Of a DNA stretch of 64,000 nucleotides, positions 8,183 to 17,653 are shown piece by piece; position 1 is the stretch's first letter, and each line of letters opens with the position of its first letter. This DNA comes from WHSW01 sp963740055 (GTDB lineage: Bacteria; Actinomycetota; Thermoleophilia; Solirubrobacterales; 70-9), in assembly GCA_963740055.1 (NCBI GenBank), contig CAVUCL010000001.1:930001-994000 (forward strand). Direction: 5' to 3'. The notes under the pieces are model-generated. The model worked only from the letters and a program-made list of their open reading frames with translations. It ran no database searches and was not told the origin of the DNA. The position numbers were made by a program, and so were the translations under genes.

Positions 8183-9796
8183 ATGACCGCCGGGGTCGTG
8201 TCGTACTTCTATCGGCGTCTGGGCGGGCGCTATCCGTTCGCCTTCCTCGCCGTCGAGCTGCAGACCGCGCTCGTGATCGTCGCCGGGACGCTCGCCCTGT
8301 TCACCTTCTACTTCGAGGGCAGCATCGACGAGTACATGCTCGTGCTCGCGATCGCGCTGGTGCTGACCGAGATCGCGATCATCACCGCGCTCTTGCGGGT
8401 CCGTCCGCTGCTGCGCCCGCTGAGCGCCTGGATCGACGGCGACCGCGACGAGAAGGCGAGCCAGGCGGCGTGGTCGGCGGCGGTCAGCCTGCCGCTCTAT
8501 CTGATCAAGCGCGACCTGCCGCTGCCGGTCGCGATCTCGGTGCTGCCGATCTGCATCGCCGGGGTCGCGATCCTCGACCTCGAGTGGCTGGCGATCTTCC
8601 CGCTGCTCGCCGGCGCCGCGGTCGCGCTCGGCTACTCGGCGATGCTGCACTACCTCGTCGTCGAGGCGGGGATGCGCCCGCTGCTGCTCGAGATCAACTC
8701 GAGCCTCTCGCCGCGGCTGACCGCGTCGGAGTTCTGGGCGGTGCCGCTGCGCACGCGGCTGCTCGTCGCGCTGCCGCTGATCAACCTGATCACCGGGCTC
8801 GTCGTCGCCGCGCTGACCTCGGACGGCGGCGGCGGCGCCAACCTCGGGCTCGACGTGCTGATCGCGCTCCTGGTCGCGACCACGATCTCGCTCGAGCTCA
8901 CGGTGCTGCTCTCGAAGTCGATCCTGCGCCCGCTGCGCGACGTCGAGCGCGCGGTCGCGCGGGTGACCGCGGGCACCTTCGACGTCGGCGTGCCGGTGAC
9001 CACCGGCGACGAGCTCGGCGAGCTCGCGGCGAGCTTCAACCAGATGGTCGAGGGGCTCGCCGAGCGCGACAAGATCCGCGAGGCGTTCGGCACCTACCTC
9101 GACGAGGAGGTCGCCGAGTACATCCTCAGCGACGGCTTCAGCGAGGAGGGGGTGGAGGTCGAGGTCACGGTGATGTTCTGCGACGTGCGCGACTTCACCG
9201 CCTTCGCCGCCGACGCGACGCCGACCGAGGTCGTCGCCGCGCTCAACCGCCTGTTCGAGGTCGTGGTCCCGATCATCGCCCGCCAGGGCGGCCACATCGA
9301 CAAGTTCGAGGGCGACGGCCTGCTCGCCGTCTTCGGCGCCCCGGAGCCGTTCCCCGACCACGCCGACCGCGCCGTGCGCGCCGCCTGCCAGATCGGCAGC
9401 GCGGTCAACGACCACGCCGGCGCGGGCGCGATCCGGGTCGGGATCGGGATCAACTCGGGGACCGTGATCGCGGGCGCGATCGGCGGCGCCGGGCGGCTCA
9501 ACTTCTCGGTCATCGGCGGCGCCGTCAACCTCGCCGCCCGGGTCGAGCACGAGACCCGCGAGACCGACGACAGCATCCTGATGACCGGCGAGACCTGGAC
9601 CCGGCTCTCGCACGAGTTCGGGGCCGAGAACCGCGGTCGGTTCGAGCTTCGCGGGCTCGCCGAGCCGATCCCGCTCTACGCGCCGCGCGTCGCGGGCCAG
9701 GAGGTCACCGCCGAGGAGGTGGCCGAGGTCGAGGCCGGCGGCGACGGGCTCGCCGGGGCGCTGCGGCGCCGCCTGCAGCTGCCGGGCCGGCGTTAG
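8183..9796 (+). CDS. Membrane class III adenylate/guanylate cyclase with HAMP
   Basis: A 537-residue protein. The N-terminal half is a multi-pass membrane domain (about six helices to residue 260). A HAMP linker follows (LRPLRDVERAVARVTAGTFDVGV...ELAASFNQM). The class III catalytic domain spans about 325-515, with metal-binding Asp in FCDVRDFTAF and FEGDGLLAVFG, the Lys of HIDKFEGD and the transition-state pair in AVNLAARVE. It should make cAMP (or cGMP) from ATP (or GTP) in response to a membrane signal. The purine-specifying position in NFSVIGG is Ser, so nucleotide choice is not certain. It is a single gene. Confidence 0.9.
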   Translation: MTAGVVSYFYRRLGGRYPFAFLAVELQTALVIVAGTLALFTFYFEGSIDEYMLVLAIALVLTEIAIITALLRVRPLLRPLSAWIDGDRDEKASQAAWSAAVSLPLYLIKRDLPLPVAISVLPICIAGVAILDLEWLAIFPLLAGAAVALGYSAMLHYLVVEAGMRPLLLEINSSLSPRLTASEFWAVPLRTRLLVALPLINLITGLVVAALTSDGGGGANLGLDVLIALLVATTISLELTVLLSKSILRPLRDVERAVARVTAGTFDVGVPVTTGDELGELAASFNQMVEGLAERDKIREAFGTYLDEEVAEYILSDGFSEEGVEVEVTVMFCDVRDFTAFAADATPTEVVAALNRLFEVVVPIIARQGGHIDKFEGDGLLAVFGAPEPFPDHADRAVRAACQIGSAVNDHAGAGAIRVGIGINSGTVIAGAIGGAGRLNFSVIGGAVNLAARVEHETRETDDSILMTGETWTRLSHEFGAENRGRFELRGLAEPIPLYAPRVAGQEVTAEEVAEVEAGGDGLAGALRRRLQLPGRR

Positions 9797-10064
9797 AAGC
9801 GGCGCGACGCTGCGGAGAAAGGGGGGGCGGACCCGGGCGGGCAATCCCTGCCCGCCCGAGCCGCCGCGCCTGTGGGGTCAGGCATGGGGTTGGCCTGTGG
9901 GGAGGCCGACGCTCGGCAAGTACCTGCGCCGCGCCCGAGCGAAACCAGGATGAGCCCGATTTCATGCGATCAGACGAGCGATGCGGGGGTCGCTCGGACG
10001 AGCGGCGTGCCTGGACGGCCACAGGGGGTTGGCGCGGGCGCCGAGTGGGTACGGTACGCGGGCG

Positions 10065-10394
10065 ATGAAGCGGCTCCGCTACCTGAATCCATTCTTCATC
10101 CGCGCCGCGGTGCGCGACCTGCGCCGCGTGCTCGGCGGCGGCGGCCCGCGCCTCGTCCGCGTGCTCAGCGTCGATCATCCGCAGGGCTGGATCATCCCCG
10201 CGTCGACGATCACGATCGAGGTCGAGGCCGCCGACGGCCACACCGAGTGCTTCCAGCCCGCGATCCCGATCCCGTTTCCGTGGGCGTGGGCGTACCGGAT
10301 CGGCCGCCGGCTCGGGGTCCCGATCGTCAGCAGCGTCAAGCCCGAGCACTTCGGGTTCAAGCTCGCGCTCCCGAGCGCCGGCCGCCGCAGCTAG
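10065..10394 (+). CDS. Hypothetical protein, 109 residues
   Basis: ATG at 10065. The N-terminus is basic, followed by an aromatic-rich stretch with beta-strand character (GWIIPASTITIEVEAADGH) and FPWAWAYRIGRRLGVP. There is no signal peptide and no recognised family. The 268 bases before it hold no gene. A GNAT gene follows 11 bases after its stop and may be co-transcribed. Confidence 0.55.
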   Translation: MKRLRYLNPFFIRAAVRDLRRVLGGGGPRLVRVLSVDHPQGWIIPASTITIEVEAADGHTECFQPAIPIPFPWAWAYRIGRRLGVPIVSSVKPEHFGFKLALPSAGRRS

Positions 10395-10405
10395 CTTCCA
10401 CCGGC

Positions 10406-10919
10406 GTGGAGCATCCGCCTGCGCGAGACGGCGCGCGCCGACCTCGACTTCGTGGTCGAGCTCGAGGCCGACCCCGACGTCTCGCCCTACATCCTCGAGT
10501 GGGACCGCGACCGCCACCGCGCCGCGCTCGCCGACCCCGCCTTCGACCACCGGATCGTCGAGCTCGACGGCGAGCGGGTCGGGATCGCGGTGATCGCCGA
10601 CCTCGACTCCGAGCATCGCAACCTCGAAGTGCGCCGGATCGCGGTCACCCGCCGCGGCGAGGGCGTCGGCCGCCGCGCGCTCGAGCTCGCGGTCGACCGC
10701 GCCTTCGAGGTCCACGGCGCGCACCGCGTCTGGCTCGACCTGAAGCCCGACAACGAGCGCGCGAAGCGCTCCTACCGCGCGCTCGGCTTCGTCGAGGAGG
10801 GGATCATGCGCGAGTCGCTGTGGAGCCACGGCGAGTTCGAGTCGATGCTGGTGATGTCGGTGCTCGAGCACGAGTGGGCCGCCCGTCGGGCAGCGGCCGC
10901 TGCGCCTGACCGCCGCTAG
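10406..10919 (+). CDS. GNAT-family N-acetyltransferase (probable frame change at the start)
   Basis: About 170 residues. The GNAT core has the acetyl-CoA loop RRGEGVGRRALELAVD and the C-terminal strand region DNERAKRSYRALGFVEEG, typical of the RimJ/RimL-like group. The expected first strand IRLRETARADLDFV is in the same frame, but that frame has no start. The GTG at 10406 followed by one extra base near 10412 gives a normal N-terminus. It transfers acetyl groups to an unknown amine. Its stop overlaps that of the convergent membrane gene by CTAG. Confidence 0.75.
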
Positions 10920-11414
10920 ACCGGCTTCGTCGTCATCGCCCAGATCGCGACCACGTAGGCGGCGACGATCAGGCCGAGGAGCCAGGTCGCGACCTTGGCC
11001 TTGGTGCCGCCGTCGGCGACCGCCTCGCGCGCCGCCCTCGACCGCGTCGCCGGCGTTGCGCGCGCCCTTCGCCGCGAGCCCGGTGAGCACGGTGGCGACG
11101 ATCAGGAACAGCAGCCCGGCGTCGGTGATGATGTAGCCGATCCCGATCCAGGCCGGGTCGGTCTCGAGCTCGTCGAGGCTCTCTTCCGCGTAGATCCACT
11201 CGGCGCTCCCGCGGAGCACGATGTAGCCCGGGATCGCCGCCCACAGCAGCGAGCGAAAGCCGAGCCGCAGCGAGTCGGCGCCACCGCCGCGCGCGGCGCC
11301 GACCAGGTAGGTGATCGCGAGCACGAGCCCGCCGGTGGCGACCATCGCGCCGAGGATGTGGACGAACAGCGCCAGGTTCCAGTCGTCGGGGCGGATCGCG
11401 GCGAGCAGCTCCAC
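10916..11414 (-). CDS. Four-helix membrane protein A (one frame change)
   Basis: A GTG start at 11412-11414 gives MELLAAIRPDDWNLALFVHI, then several membrane helices and a WIYAEESLDELETDPAWIGIG loop. One extra base near 11036 separates the last helix (WLLGLIVAAYVVAIWAM) from the body. About 165 residues. Start and stop of the adjacent genes are 1 base apart, so it forms an operon with membrane protein B, to which it is similar in layout (FVHILGAMVATGG against FVHVLAAFFLMIT). It resembles DUF2269-like membrane proteins. Function unknown. Confidence 0.6.
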
Positions 11415-11415
11415 C

Positions 11416-11817
11416 TCAGGCCCCCGGCTTCCAGACCATCAGGACCAGGATCGCGAGCGTGACCGCGACCCGAAGCCAGTGCGCGGCCGCCAGCGAGCGG
11501 TCGGGGACGGCCGGCATCTCGCCGCCCGGCGGTCCGGCGATCGCGACCCGGGCGCGCATCCCGGTCGCGGTGGCGGCGATCCAGAGCACCAGCGCGCCCA
11601 GGATCCAGCCGTCGAAGATCCCGTACTCGGGCCGGTCGAGGGCGATCCAGACGCCGAAGACGAGCGTCCCGATGCCGCCGATGTCCCAGAGCCAGCCGGC
11701 GAGGCTGAGCGCCGGCCTGGTCGCCGGCGCGCCGAGCGCGTAGGCCGAGTACATGACCACCGTGATCATCAGGAAGAAGGCCGCGAGGACGTGCACGAAG
11801 AGCAGGAAGTCGTCCAT
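11416..11817 (-). CDS. Four-helix membrane protein B
   Basis: A 133-residue protein from the ATG at 11815-11817 (MDDFLLFVHVLAAFFLMITV). Four hydrophobic helices end in a short basic tail. It is first in a two-gene operon with membrane protein A, a probable paralogue. The conserved FVHVLAAF pattern in helix 1 is the kind seen in integral membrane proteins that coordinate heme or a metal through a helix His, but this is speculative. It is divergent from the receiver/TrxR-like gene. Confidence 0.6.
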   Translation of the reverse strand: MDDFLLFVHVLAAFFLMITVVMYSAYALGAPATRPALSLAGWLWDIGGIGTLVFGVWIALDRPEYGIFDGWILGALVLWIAATATGMRARVAIAGPPGGEMPAVPDRSLAAAHWLRVAVTLAILVLMVWKPGA

Positions 11818-11844
11818 CGCCGCGCACCCTAGATCGCCCGCCGG

Positions 11845-13570
11845 ATGCAGATAGCATCGGCGCACGGACTCCCGCACGGAAGCAGGAACAGGACCGATCA
11901 TCCTCGTCCTCGACGAGGACCGGACCGCCCTCGCCCGAACCCGGGCCGAGCTCGAGCGCCGCTACGGCGCCGACTACCGGGTGCTCTGCAACGACGACCC
12001 GATCGCCGCGGTCGCGGCGCTCGCCGAGGCGCGCGAGCAGGGCGAGGCGGTGGCGCTCGCGCTCTCCGCGCAGTCGGTGACCGAGGGCTGCGGGATCGAT
12101 TTCCTCGCCCACGTGCGCGAGCTGCACCCGCTCGCCAAGTCGGTGCTGATGATCGACTGGGGCGCCTGGGGCGACCCGGTGACCAGGGCGGCGATCGTCG
12201 GCGGGATGGGGACGGCGCGGATCGACTACTACGCGCTGAAGCCGATCCGCTCGCCCGACGAGCTCTTTCACCGCACGATCGCCGAGCTCGTGCACGAGTG
12301 GTCGAAGGGCCAGTCGCAGCCGCGCGCGGTGACCCTGATCGGCGAGCCGTGGTCGTCGCGCACCCACGAGCTGCGCAGCCTGCTCACCCGCACCGGCGTC
12401 CCGCACCAGTTCCTCGCCGCCGAGTCGCCCGCCGGCGAGCGCGCCCGGCTCGAGGTCGGGGTCACCGACCCCGAGACGCCGGTCGTGCTGCTGTTCGACG
12501 AGCAGGTGCTGATCGACCCGACCAACACCGAGCTCGGGCAGGCCTGGGGGGTGCGGACCGAGCTCGGCGAGCGCCGCGCCTACGACCTGGTCGTGATCGG
12601 CGCCGGGCCGGCCGGCCTCGCCGCCGCCGTCTACGGCGCCTCGGAGGGGCTCTCGACCCTGGTCGTCGAGCGCGAGGCGATCGGCGGCCAGGCGGGCTCG
12701 AGCTCGCTGATCCGCAACTACCTCGGCTTCCCGCGCGGGCTCACCGGGGCCGAGCTCGCCCAGCGCGCCTACCAGCAGGCGTGGGTGTTCGGCGCCGACC
12801 TGCTGCTGATGCGCGAGGTGAGCGCGCTCGAGACCGCGGGCCCCGAGCTGCGGATCGAGCTCGCCGGGGGCGGCGAGGTCGAGGCCGGGGCGGTGGTGCT
12901 CGCGACCGGGGTCGCCTACCGGCGGATGGAGATCGCCTCGCTCGAGCGGCTCACCGGCGCCGGCGTCTTCTACGGCGCCCCGCTCGCCGAGGCCCAGAGC
13001 TTCGCCGGGCGCACCGTCTACGTCGTCGGCGGCGGCAACTCCGCCGGGCAGGCGGCGCTTCACCTCGCCCGCAACGCCGCGCGGGTCGTCGTCCTGGTCC
13101 GCGACGACGACCTCGGCGCCGACATGTCGCGCTATCTGATCGCCGAGATCGAGGCGGCCGCCAAGGTCGAGGTCCGGCTCGAGGTCGAGGTCGCCGCCGC
13201 GCACGGCTCGGGACGGCTCGAGCGGCTCACCCTGCGCGACCTCGCCGCCGGCGCCGAGACCGAGGTCGACGCCGACGCGCTCTTCGTCCTCATCGGCGCC
13301 ACCCCGCACACCGAGTGGCTCGGCGACGCCGTCGCCCGCGACGAGCGCGGCTACGTGCGCACCGGCGCCGGCCTCGACCGCGAGCGCTGGCCGCTCGAGC
13401 GCGAGCCGCTTCCCTACGAGAGCTCGGTCCCGCGCGTGTTCGCGGTCGGCGACGCCCGCGACGGCGCGGTCAAGCGGGTCGCCTCGGCGGTCGGCGAGGG
13501 CTCGGTCGTCGTCAGCCAGGTCCACGCGGCGCTCGACGAGCGCGCCCGCGAGACCGTCGGCTCGGGCTGA
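11845..13570 (+). CDS. Fused receiver-like / thioredoxin-reductase-like flavoprotein
   Basis: An N-terminal receiver-like domain (IILVLDEDRTALARTRAEL ... YYALKPIRSPDELF) is joined to a pyridine nucleotide-disulfide oxidoreductase module. That module has the FAD motif VIGAGPAGLAAAVYGAS, the NAD(P)H motif VVGGGNSAGQAALHLAR and the C-terminal FAD motif VFAVGDARDGAVKR. This is the known fused response regulator/thioredoxin-disulfide reductase arrangement. The phospho-acceptor Asp is replaced (ALALSAQSV) and the CxxC is absent (VFYGAPLAEA), so neither phosphorylation nor disulfide chemistry is expected. The receiver frame has no start codon. The ATG at 11845 plus one extra base near 11896 is my best model, and the first in-frame GTG is at 11981. 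Confidence 0.75.
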
Positions 13571-13597
13571 GCGGCCGCGGCCCGCCCGCGCCGGCGC

Positions 13598-15064
13598 TCA
13601 GTGCGCGAGCGCCGGCTGTGCGTGCGGGTCGGTCGCCGGGGCGCCGCTCTCGAGCAGCAGCGCGCAGACGATCGCGCCGAAGGTGAAGATCGCCGCCGAC
13701 CACCAGAACGCGGTCGTGTAGCCGTGCACCGCGGCCTCGGCGAGCACCTCCGGGCTCGGCGCCCGCTCGGCGACGAACGAGGTCGTCGCGCTGACCGCGA
13801 TCGTGCTCAGAAGCGCGGTCCCGATCGAGCCGCCGACCTGCTGGCTCGTGTTCACCATCGCCGAGGCGACGCCGGCGTCGGCGCCCGCGACCCGGGCGGT
13901 GGCGCTGGCGATCGACGGCGCCATGATCAGCCCGAAGCCGACCCCCATCACCAGCAGCGCCGGGAGCACCGCCGAGGCGTAGGAGGAGTCGACCTCGACC
14001 CCGGTCAGATAGACGAGCGCCAGCGCCGCGAGCGCCATCCCGGTCGGGACGATCGGCCGCGGGCCGGTGCGGGGCAGGACCTTGGCGGTGACCGTGGTCG
14101 CGGTGGCGACGATGCAGACGACCATCGGCAGGAAGGCGAGTCCCGACTCGACCGGCGAGAAGCCCAGCGTTTGCTGCAGGTAGTAGGTGAGGAAGAGAAA
14201 GACGCCGAACATCCCGGCGCCGGCGACCGCGATCGCCGTGTAGGAGCCGGCGCGGGTGCGGTCGGTGACCACCCGCAGCGGCAGCAGCGGGCGCGCGACC
14301 CGGCGCTCGATCGCGACGAAGGCGACGAGCAGCGCGACCCCGGCGGCGAGGCTGACGATCGTGATCGTCGCGCCCCAGCCGTCGGACTCGGCGCTCGCGA
14401 ACCCGTAGACGAGCCCGAAGAGGCCGAGGGTGGCGACGATCGCGCCCGGGATGTCGACCTTCACCGCCGCGTCGCGGGCGTGGTCTGCGAACAGCGCCAG
14501 GGCGCCGATCGCGGCCGGGAGCGCGAAGCCGAGGTTGACGAACATCGTCCAGCGCCAGCTCAGGTACTCGGTCAGGATCCCGCCGAGCAGCAGGCCGACC
14601 GCGGCGCCGCCGCCGGCGATCGCGCCGAAGACGCCGAACGCCTTGCCGCGCTCGGCCGGGTCGGTGAAGGTCGTGGTCAGCATCCCGAGCGCGGCCGGCG
14701 CGAGCATTGCCGCGAAGACGCCCTGGAGCGCGCGGGCGGCGACCAGCATTTCGAAGCTCTGCGCGGCGCCGCCGATCGCCGAGACGGTGGCGAAGCCGAT
14801 CAGGCCGATCACGAACAGCCGCTTGCGGCCGTAGAGGTCGCCGATCCGCCCGCCGAGCAAAAGCAGCGAGCCGAACGCGAGCGCGTAGGCGGTGACCACC
14901 CACTGGCGGTCCTGGTCGGAGAAGCCGAGGTCGGCCTGGGCGGAGGGGAGGGCGATGTTGACGATCGTCACGTCGAGGACGACCATCAGCTGCGCGAGCC
15001 CGATCACTCCCAGGATCCACCAGCGCTTGCTCTGCTCGGGGATTGCTCTCAGTCTCCGGGTCAT
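13598..15064 (-). CDS. MFS drug exporter, DHA2 (14-helix) family
   Basis: A 488-residue protein with about 14 membrane helices. It has the DHA2 signature in helix 1 (LDVTIVNIALPSAQADLGFS) and motif A GRIGDLYGRKRLF. A proton-driven exporter of small, mostly hydrophobic drugs is expected. It is divergent from a TetR gene with 118 bases between them. A repeated CTCCGCTTA element in that gap suggests substrate-induced derepression. Confidence 0.9.
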   Translation of the reverse strand: MTRRLRAIPEQSKRWWILGVIGLAQLMVVLDVTIVNIALPSAQADLGFSDQDRQWVVTAYALAFGSLLLLGGRIGDLYGRKRLFVIGLIGFATVSAIGGAAQSFEMLVAARALQGVFAAMLAPAALGMLTTTFTDPAERGKAFGVFGAIAGGGAAVGLLLGGILTEYLSWRWTMFVNLGFALPAAIGALALFADHARDAAVKVDIPGAIVATLGLFGLVYGFASAESDGWGATITIVSLAAGVALLVAFVAIERRVARPLLPLRVVTDRTRAGSYTAIAVAGAGMFGVFLFLTYYLQQTLGFSPVESGLAFLPMVVCIVATATTVTAKVLPRTGPRPIVPTGMALAALALVYLTGVEVDSSYASAVLPALLVMGVGFGLIMAPSIASATARVAGADAGVASAMVNTSQQVGGSIGTALLSTIAVSATTSFVAERAPSPEVLAEAAVHGYTTAFWWSAAIFTFGAIVCALLLESGAPATDPHAQPALAH

Positions 15065-15096
15065 CCGCTGCTCCTCACTGTCGCTCTCTTCCGTCG

Positions 15097-15163
15097 TAAG
15101 CGGAGGGCTAACCTCAACTTATGATTCACCGTAGCACAGAAGTGGAGCAGATGTCTCCGCTTA
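15097..15163. promoter_or_regulatory. Inverted CTCCGCTTA elements between MFS and TetR genes
   Basis: TAAGCGGAG (15097-15105) and its reverse complement CTCCGCTTA (15155-15163) lie 49 bases apart. Read toward each gene, the motif is CTCCGCTTAnRAC, 33 bases before the transporter start and 19 bases before the regulator start. This placement fits a TetR operator pair acting on both promoters. Confidence 0.5.
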
Positions 15164-15182
15164 GAACTATGATCACGGTCAC

Positions 15183-15863
15183 ATGAGCACCGAGGCCGAG
15201 TCAAAGCCCGCCGAGCGCTCGCTGCGCTCCGACGCCGAGCGCAACCGCGAGCGCATCCTCGAGGCCGCGAACGAGCTCTTCGCCGAGCGCGGGCTCACCG
15301 TCTCGATGGACGAGATCGCCGCCCGCGCCGGGGTCGGGGTCGGCACCGTCTACCGCCGCTTCCCCGACCGCGACCAGCTCATCGACGCGCTCTTCGTCCA
15401 GCGGATGGGGCTGATCGTCGAGCTCGCCGACCAGGCGCTCGCCCACGAGCGCGCCTGGGACGGGATCGCCTTCTTCCTCGAGCGCGCCGCCCGCCTTCAT
15501 CACGAGAACCGCGCCCTGCGCGAGCTCCTCTTCGGCCACCAGCAGGGCCGCGAGTGGGTCGACCGCGGGCGGGCGCAGATGCGGCCGCGGATCGGGCGCC
15601 TGGTCGAGCGGGCGAAGGCCGAGGGCTCGCTGCGCGCCGACCTCGAGGCGCTCGACATGCCGCTGATGATGATGATGCTGACCGCGGTCCTGGACTACAC
15701 CGCCGAGGCCGACCCGGAGGTCTGGCGCCGCCAGCTCCAGGTCGTCCTCGACGGCCTGCGCGCCGAGCGCGACGCGCCGACCCCGCTCCCCGGCCGCGCG
15801 CTCAGCAACGAGAAGCTCGCGCTCGCGATGTCGAACTGGAAGTCCGGCGGCCGGCGGGGGTAG
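15183..15863 (+). CDS. TetR-family regulator of the adjacent MFS exporter
   Basis: 226 residues. The N-terminal HTH (VSMDEIAARAGVGVGTVYRRFPDRDQLIDALF) is canonical. The C-terminal domain resembles the SCO4008-like TetR C-terminal group (QGREWVDRGRAQMRPRIGRLV). It starts at the ATG 15183, close to the CTCCGCTTA box. It most likely represses the divergent exporter and itself, with release by a transported compound (inference from layout). Confidence 0.85.
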   Translation: MSTEAESKPAERSLRSDAERNRERILEAANELFAERGLTVSMDEIAARAGVGVGTVYRRFPDRDQLIDALFVQRMGLIVELADQALAHERAWDGIAFFLERAARLHHENRALRELLFGHQQGREWVDRGRAQMRPRIGRLVERAKAEGSLRADLEALDMPLMMMMLTAVLDYTAEADPEVWRRQLQVVLDGLRAERDAPTPLPGRALSNEKLALAMSNWKSGGRRG

Positions 15864-15907
15864 GAGGACCGCGTAGGCGTGCCCGCGCGCCCGATAGGCT
15901 CGCCGCG

Positions 15908-17597
15908 ATGGCGACGACCGAGGAGAGCGCCCGCGCCGAGGGCGGCGACGACGCCGAGGAGACGGCCCCGTCCACGGCGGCAAGCTCGTCGCCCGCGCGC
16001 TCGCCGACCGCGGCGTCTCGAAGCTCTTCACGCTCTCCGGCGGCCACCTGTTCTCGATCTACGACGGCTGCGTCGCCGAGGGGATCGACATCATCGACAC
16101 CCGCCACGAGCAGGCGGCGGCCTGGGCGGCCGAGGGCTACGCGAAGGCGACCCGCAAGCCCGGCGTCGCGGCGCTGACCGCCGGCCCCGGGGTGACCAAC
16201 GGGATGAGCGCGATGGCCGGGGCGAAGTTCAACCGCTCGCCGCTGGTCGTGCTCGGCGGCCGGGCGCCGGAGATGCGCTGGGGCTCGGGCTCGCTCCAGG
16301 AGATCGACCACCTGCCGTTCGTCTCGCCGCTGACCAAGTCGGCCGAGACGGTGAAGGCGACCGGCGACTGATCGCCGCCGCGACCGCGCGCGCGATCGAC
16401 ACCGCGCTCGCGCGGCCCACCGGCCCGACCTACGTCGACTATCCGCTCGACGTCGTCTTCATGGAGGGCGAGGGCGAGCCGAGCCGAAGCCGACCTTCGC
16501 GCCGCGCCGAGGCCGCCGGGGTGCGAGGAGGCCGCCGCGGCTGCTCGCCGCCGCCGAGCGCCCGGTGATCATGGCCGGCACCGGCGTCTACTGGTCGCAC
16601 GGCGAGGGCGAGCTGCAGCAGCTCGCCGAGGAGCTCGGGATCCCGGTCTTCCTCAACGGCATGGGCCGCGGCTGCCTGCCCGCCGACCACGAGCTCTGCT
16701 TCTCGCCGCGCCCGCGGCCAGGGGCTGAAGGAGGCCGACGTCGCGCTCGTCGATCGGCGTGCCGCTCGACTTCCGGCTCGGCTTCGGCGGCTCGTTCGGC
16801 GAGGAGACGAAGCTGATCTGGCTCGACGAGTCGCGAGAACGAGCTGACCGCGAACCGCAAGCCCGAGCTTCGAGCTCGTCGGCGGGATCGGGGTGACGCT
16901 GGCGGCGCTGCGGATCGCGGCGGTCAGCGCCGGCGCGCTCGCGCGACCGGACCCGCTCGTGGGTCGACGTCGCTGCGCGCGACCGAGGACGAGAAGCGCG
17001 CCGGCGAGGCCGACGAGCTCACCGACGACCGCGCCCCGCTGCACCCGCTGCGGATCTACGGCGAGCTCGCCCAGATGCTCGACCGCGACGCGATCGTGAT
17101 CGGCGACGGCGGCGACTTCGTCTCCTACGCCGGCCGCGTCGTCAACACCTACGAGCCCGGCTGCTGGATGGACCCCGGCCCCTACGGCTGCCTCGGCGCC
17201 GGCCCCGGCCAGGCGATCGGCGCCAAGACCGCCTTCCCCGACCGCCAGGTCGTCTGCCTGCTCGGCGACGGCGCCTTCGGCTTCTCCGGCCTCGAGTTCG
17301 ACACGATGGTCCGCCACGACCTCCCGGTCGTCGGGATCATCGGCAACAACGGGATCTGGGCGCTCGAGTACCACCCGATGCGGTTCCTCTACGGGTACGA
17401 GGTCGGCGGCGTCGCTGCGGCCGGCGACGCGCTACGACGAGGTCGTCAAGGCGCTCGGCGGGCACGGGGAGCTGGTGCGGCATCCGAGCGAGCTGCAGCC
17501 GGCGCTGGAGCGGGCGTTTGCGAGCGGGAAGCCGGCGCTGGTGAATGTGCTGACGGATCCTGAGGTGGTGTATCCGCGGAAGGCTGTGCTGGCGTAG
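15908..17597 (+). pseudogene. ThDP-dependent acetolactate-synthase-like enzyme, heavily frame-broken
   Basis: Joined across frames this is a protein of about 560 residues of the acetolactate synthase/2-hydroxyacyl decarboxylase superfamily. The N-terminal ThDP-activating Glu is in IIDTRHEQAAAWAAEGYA, followed by PGVAALTAGPGVTNG and, near the C-terminus, the ThDP/Mg motif LLGDGAFGFSGLEF...IIGNNGIWALE. Frame changes occur near 15971, 16373, 16480-16530, 16725, 16752, 16835, 16870, 16955, 16975 and 17425. This is far more than in any neighbour. It is either a decaying gene or a stretch of poor consensus. Codon choice in the last 140 bases is less GC3-rich than in the body. The substrate cannot be assigned. 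Confidence 0.65.
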
Positions 17598-17653
17598 GAA
17601 TCGGGCCGCTTTGCGCGGCTCATGCTCTCGGCGCGGGCGGCCGATGGGAGCGT

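Noticed and set aside
15097..15163. Terminator between MFS and TetR genes
   Set aside because: The inverted words are 49 bases apart and lie between divergent genes, so an operator is more likely.
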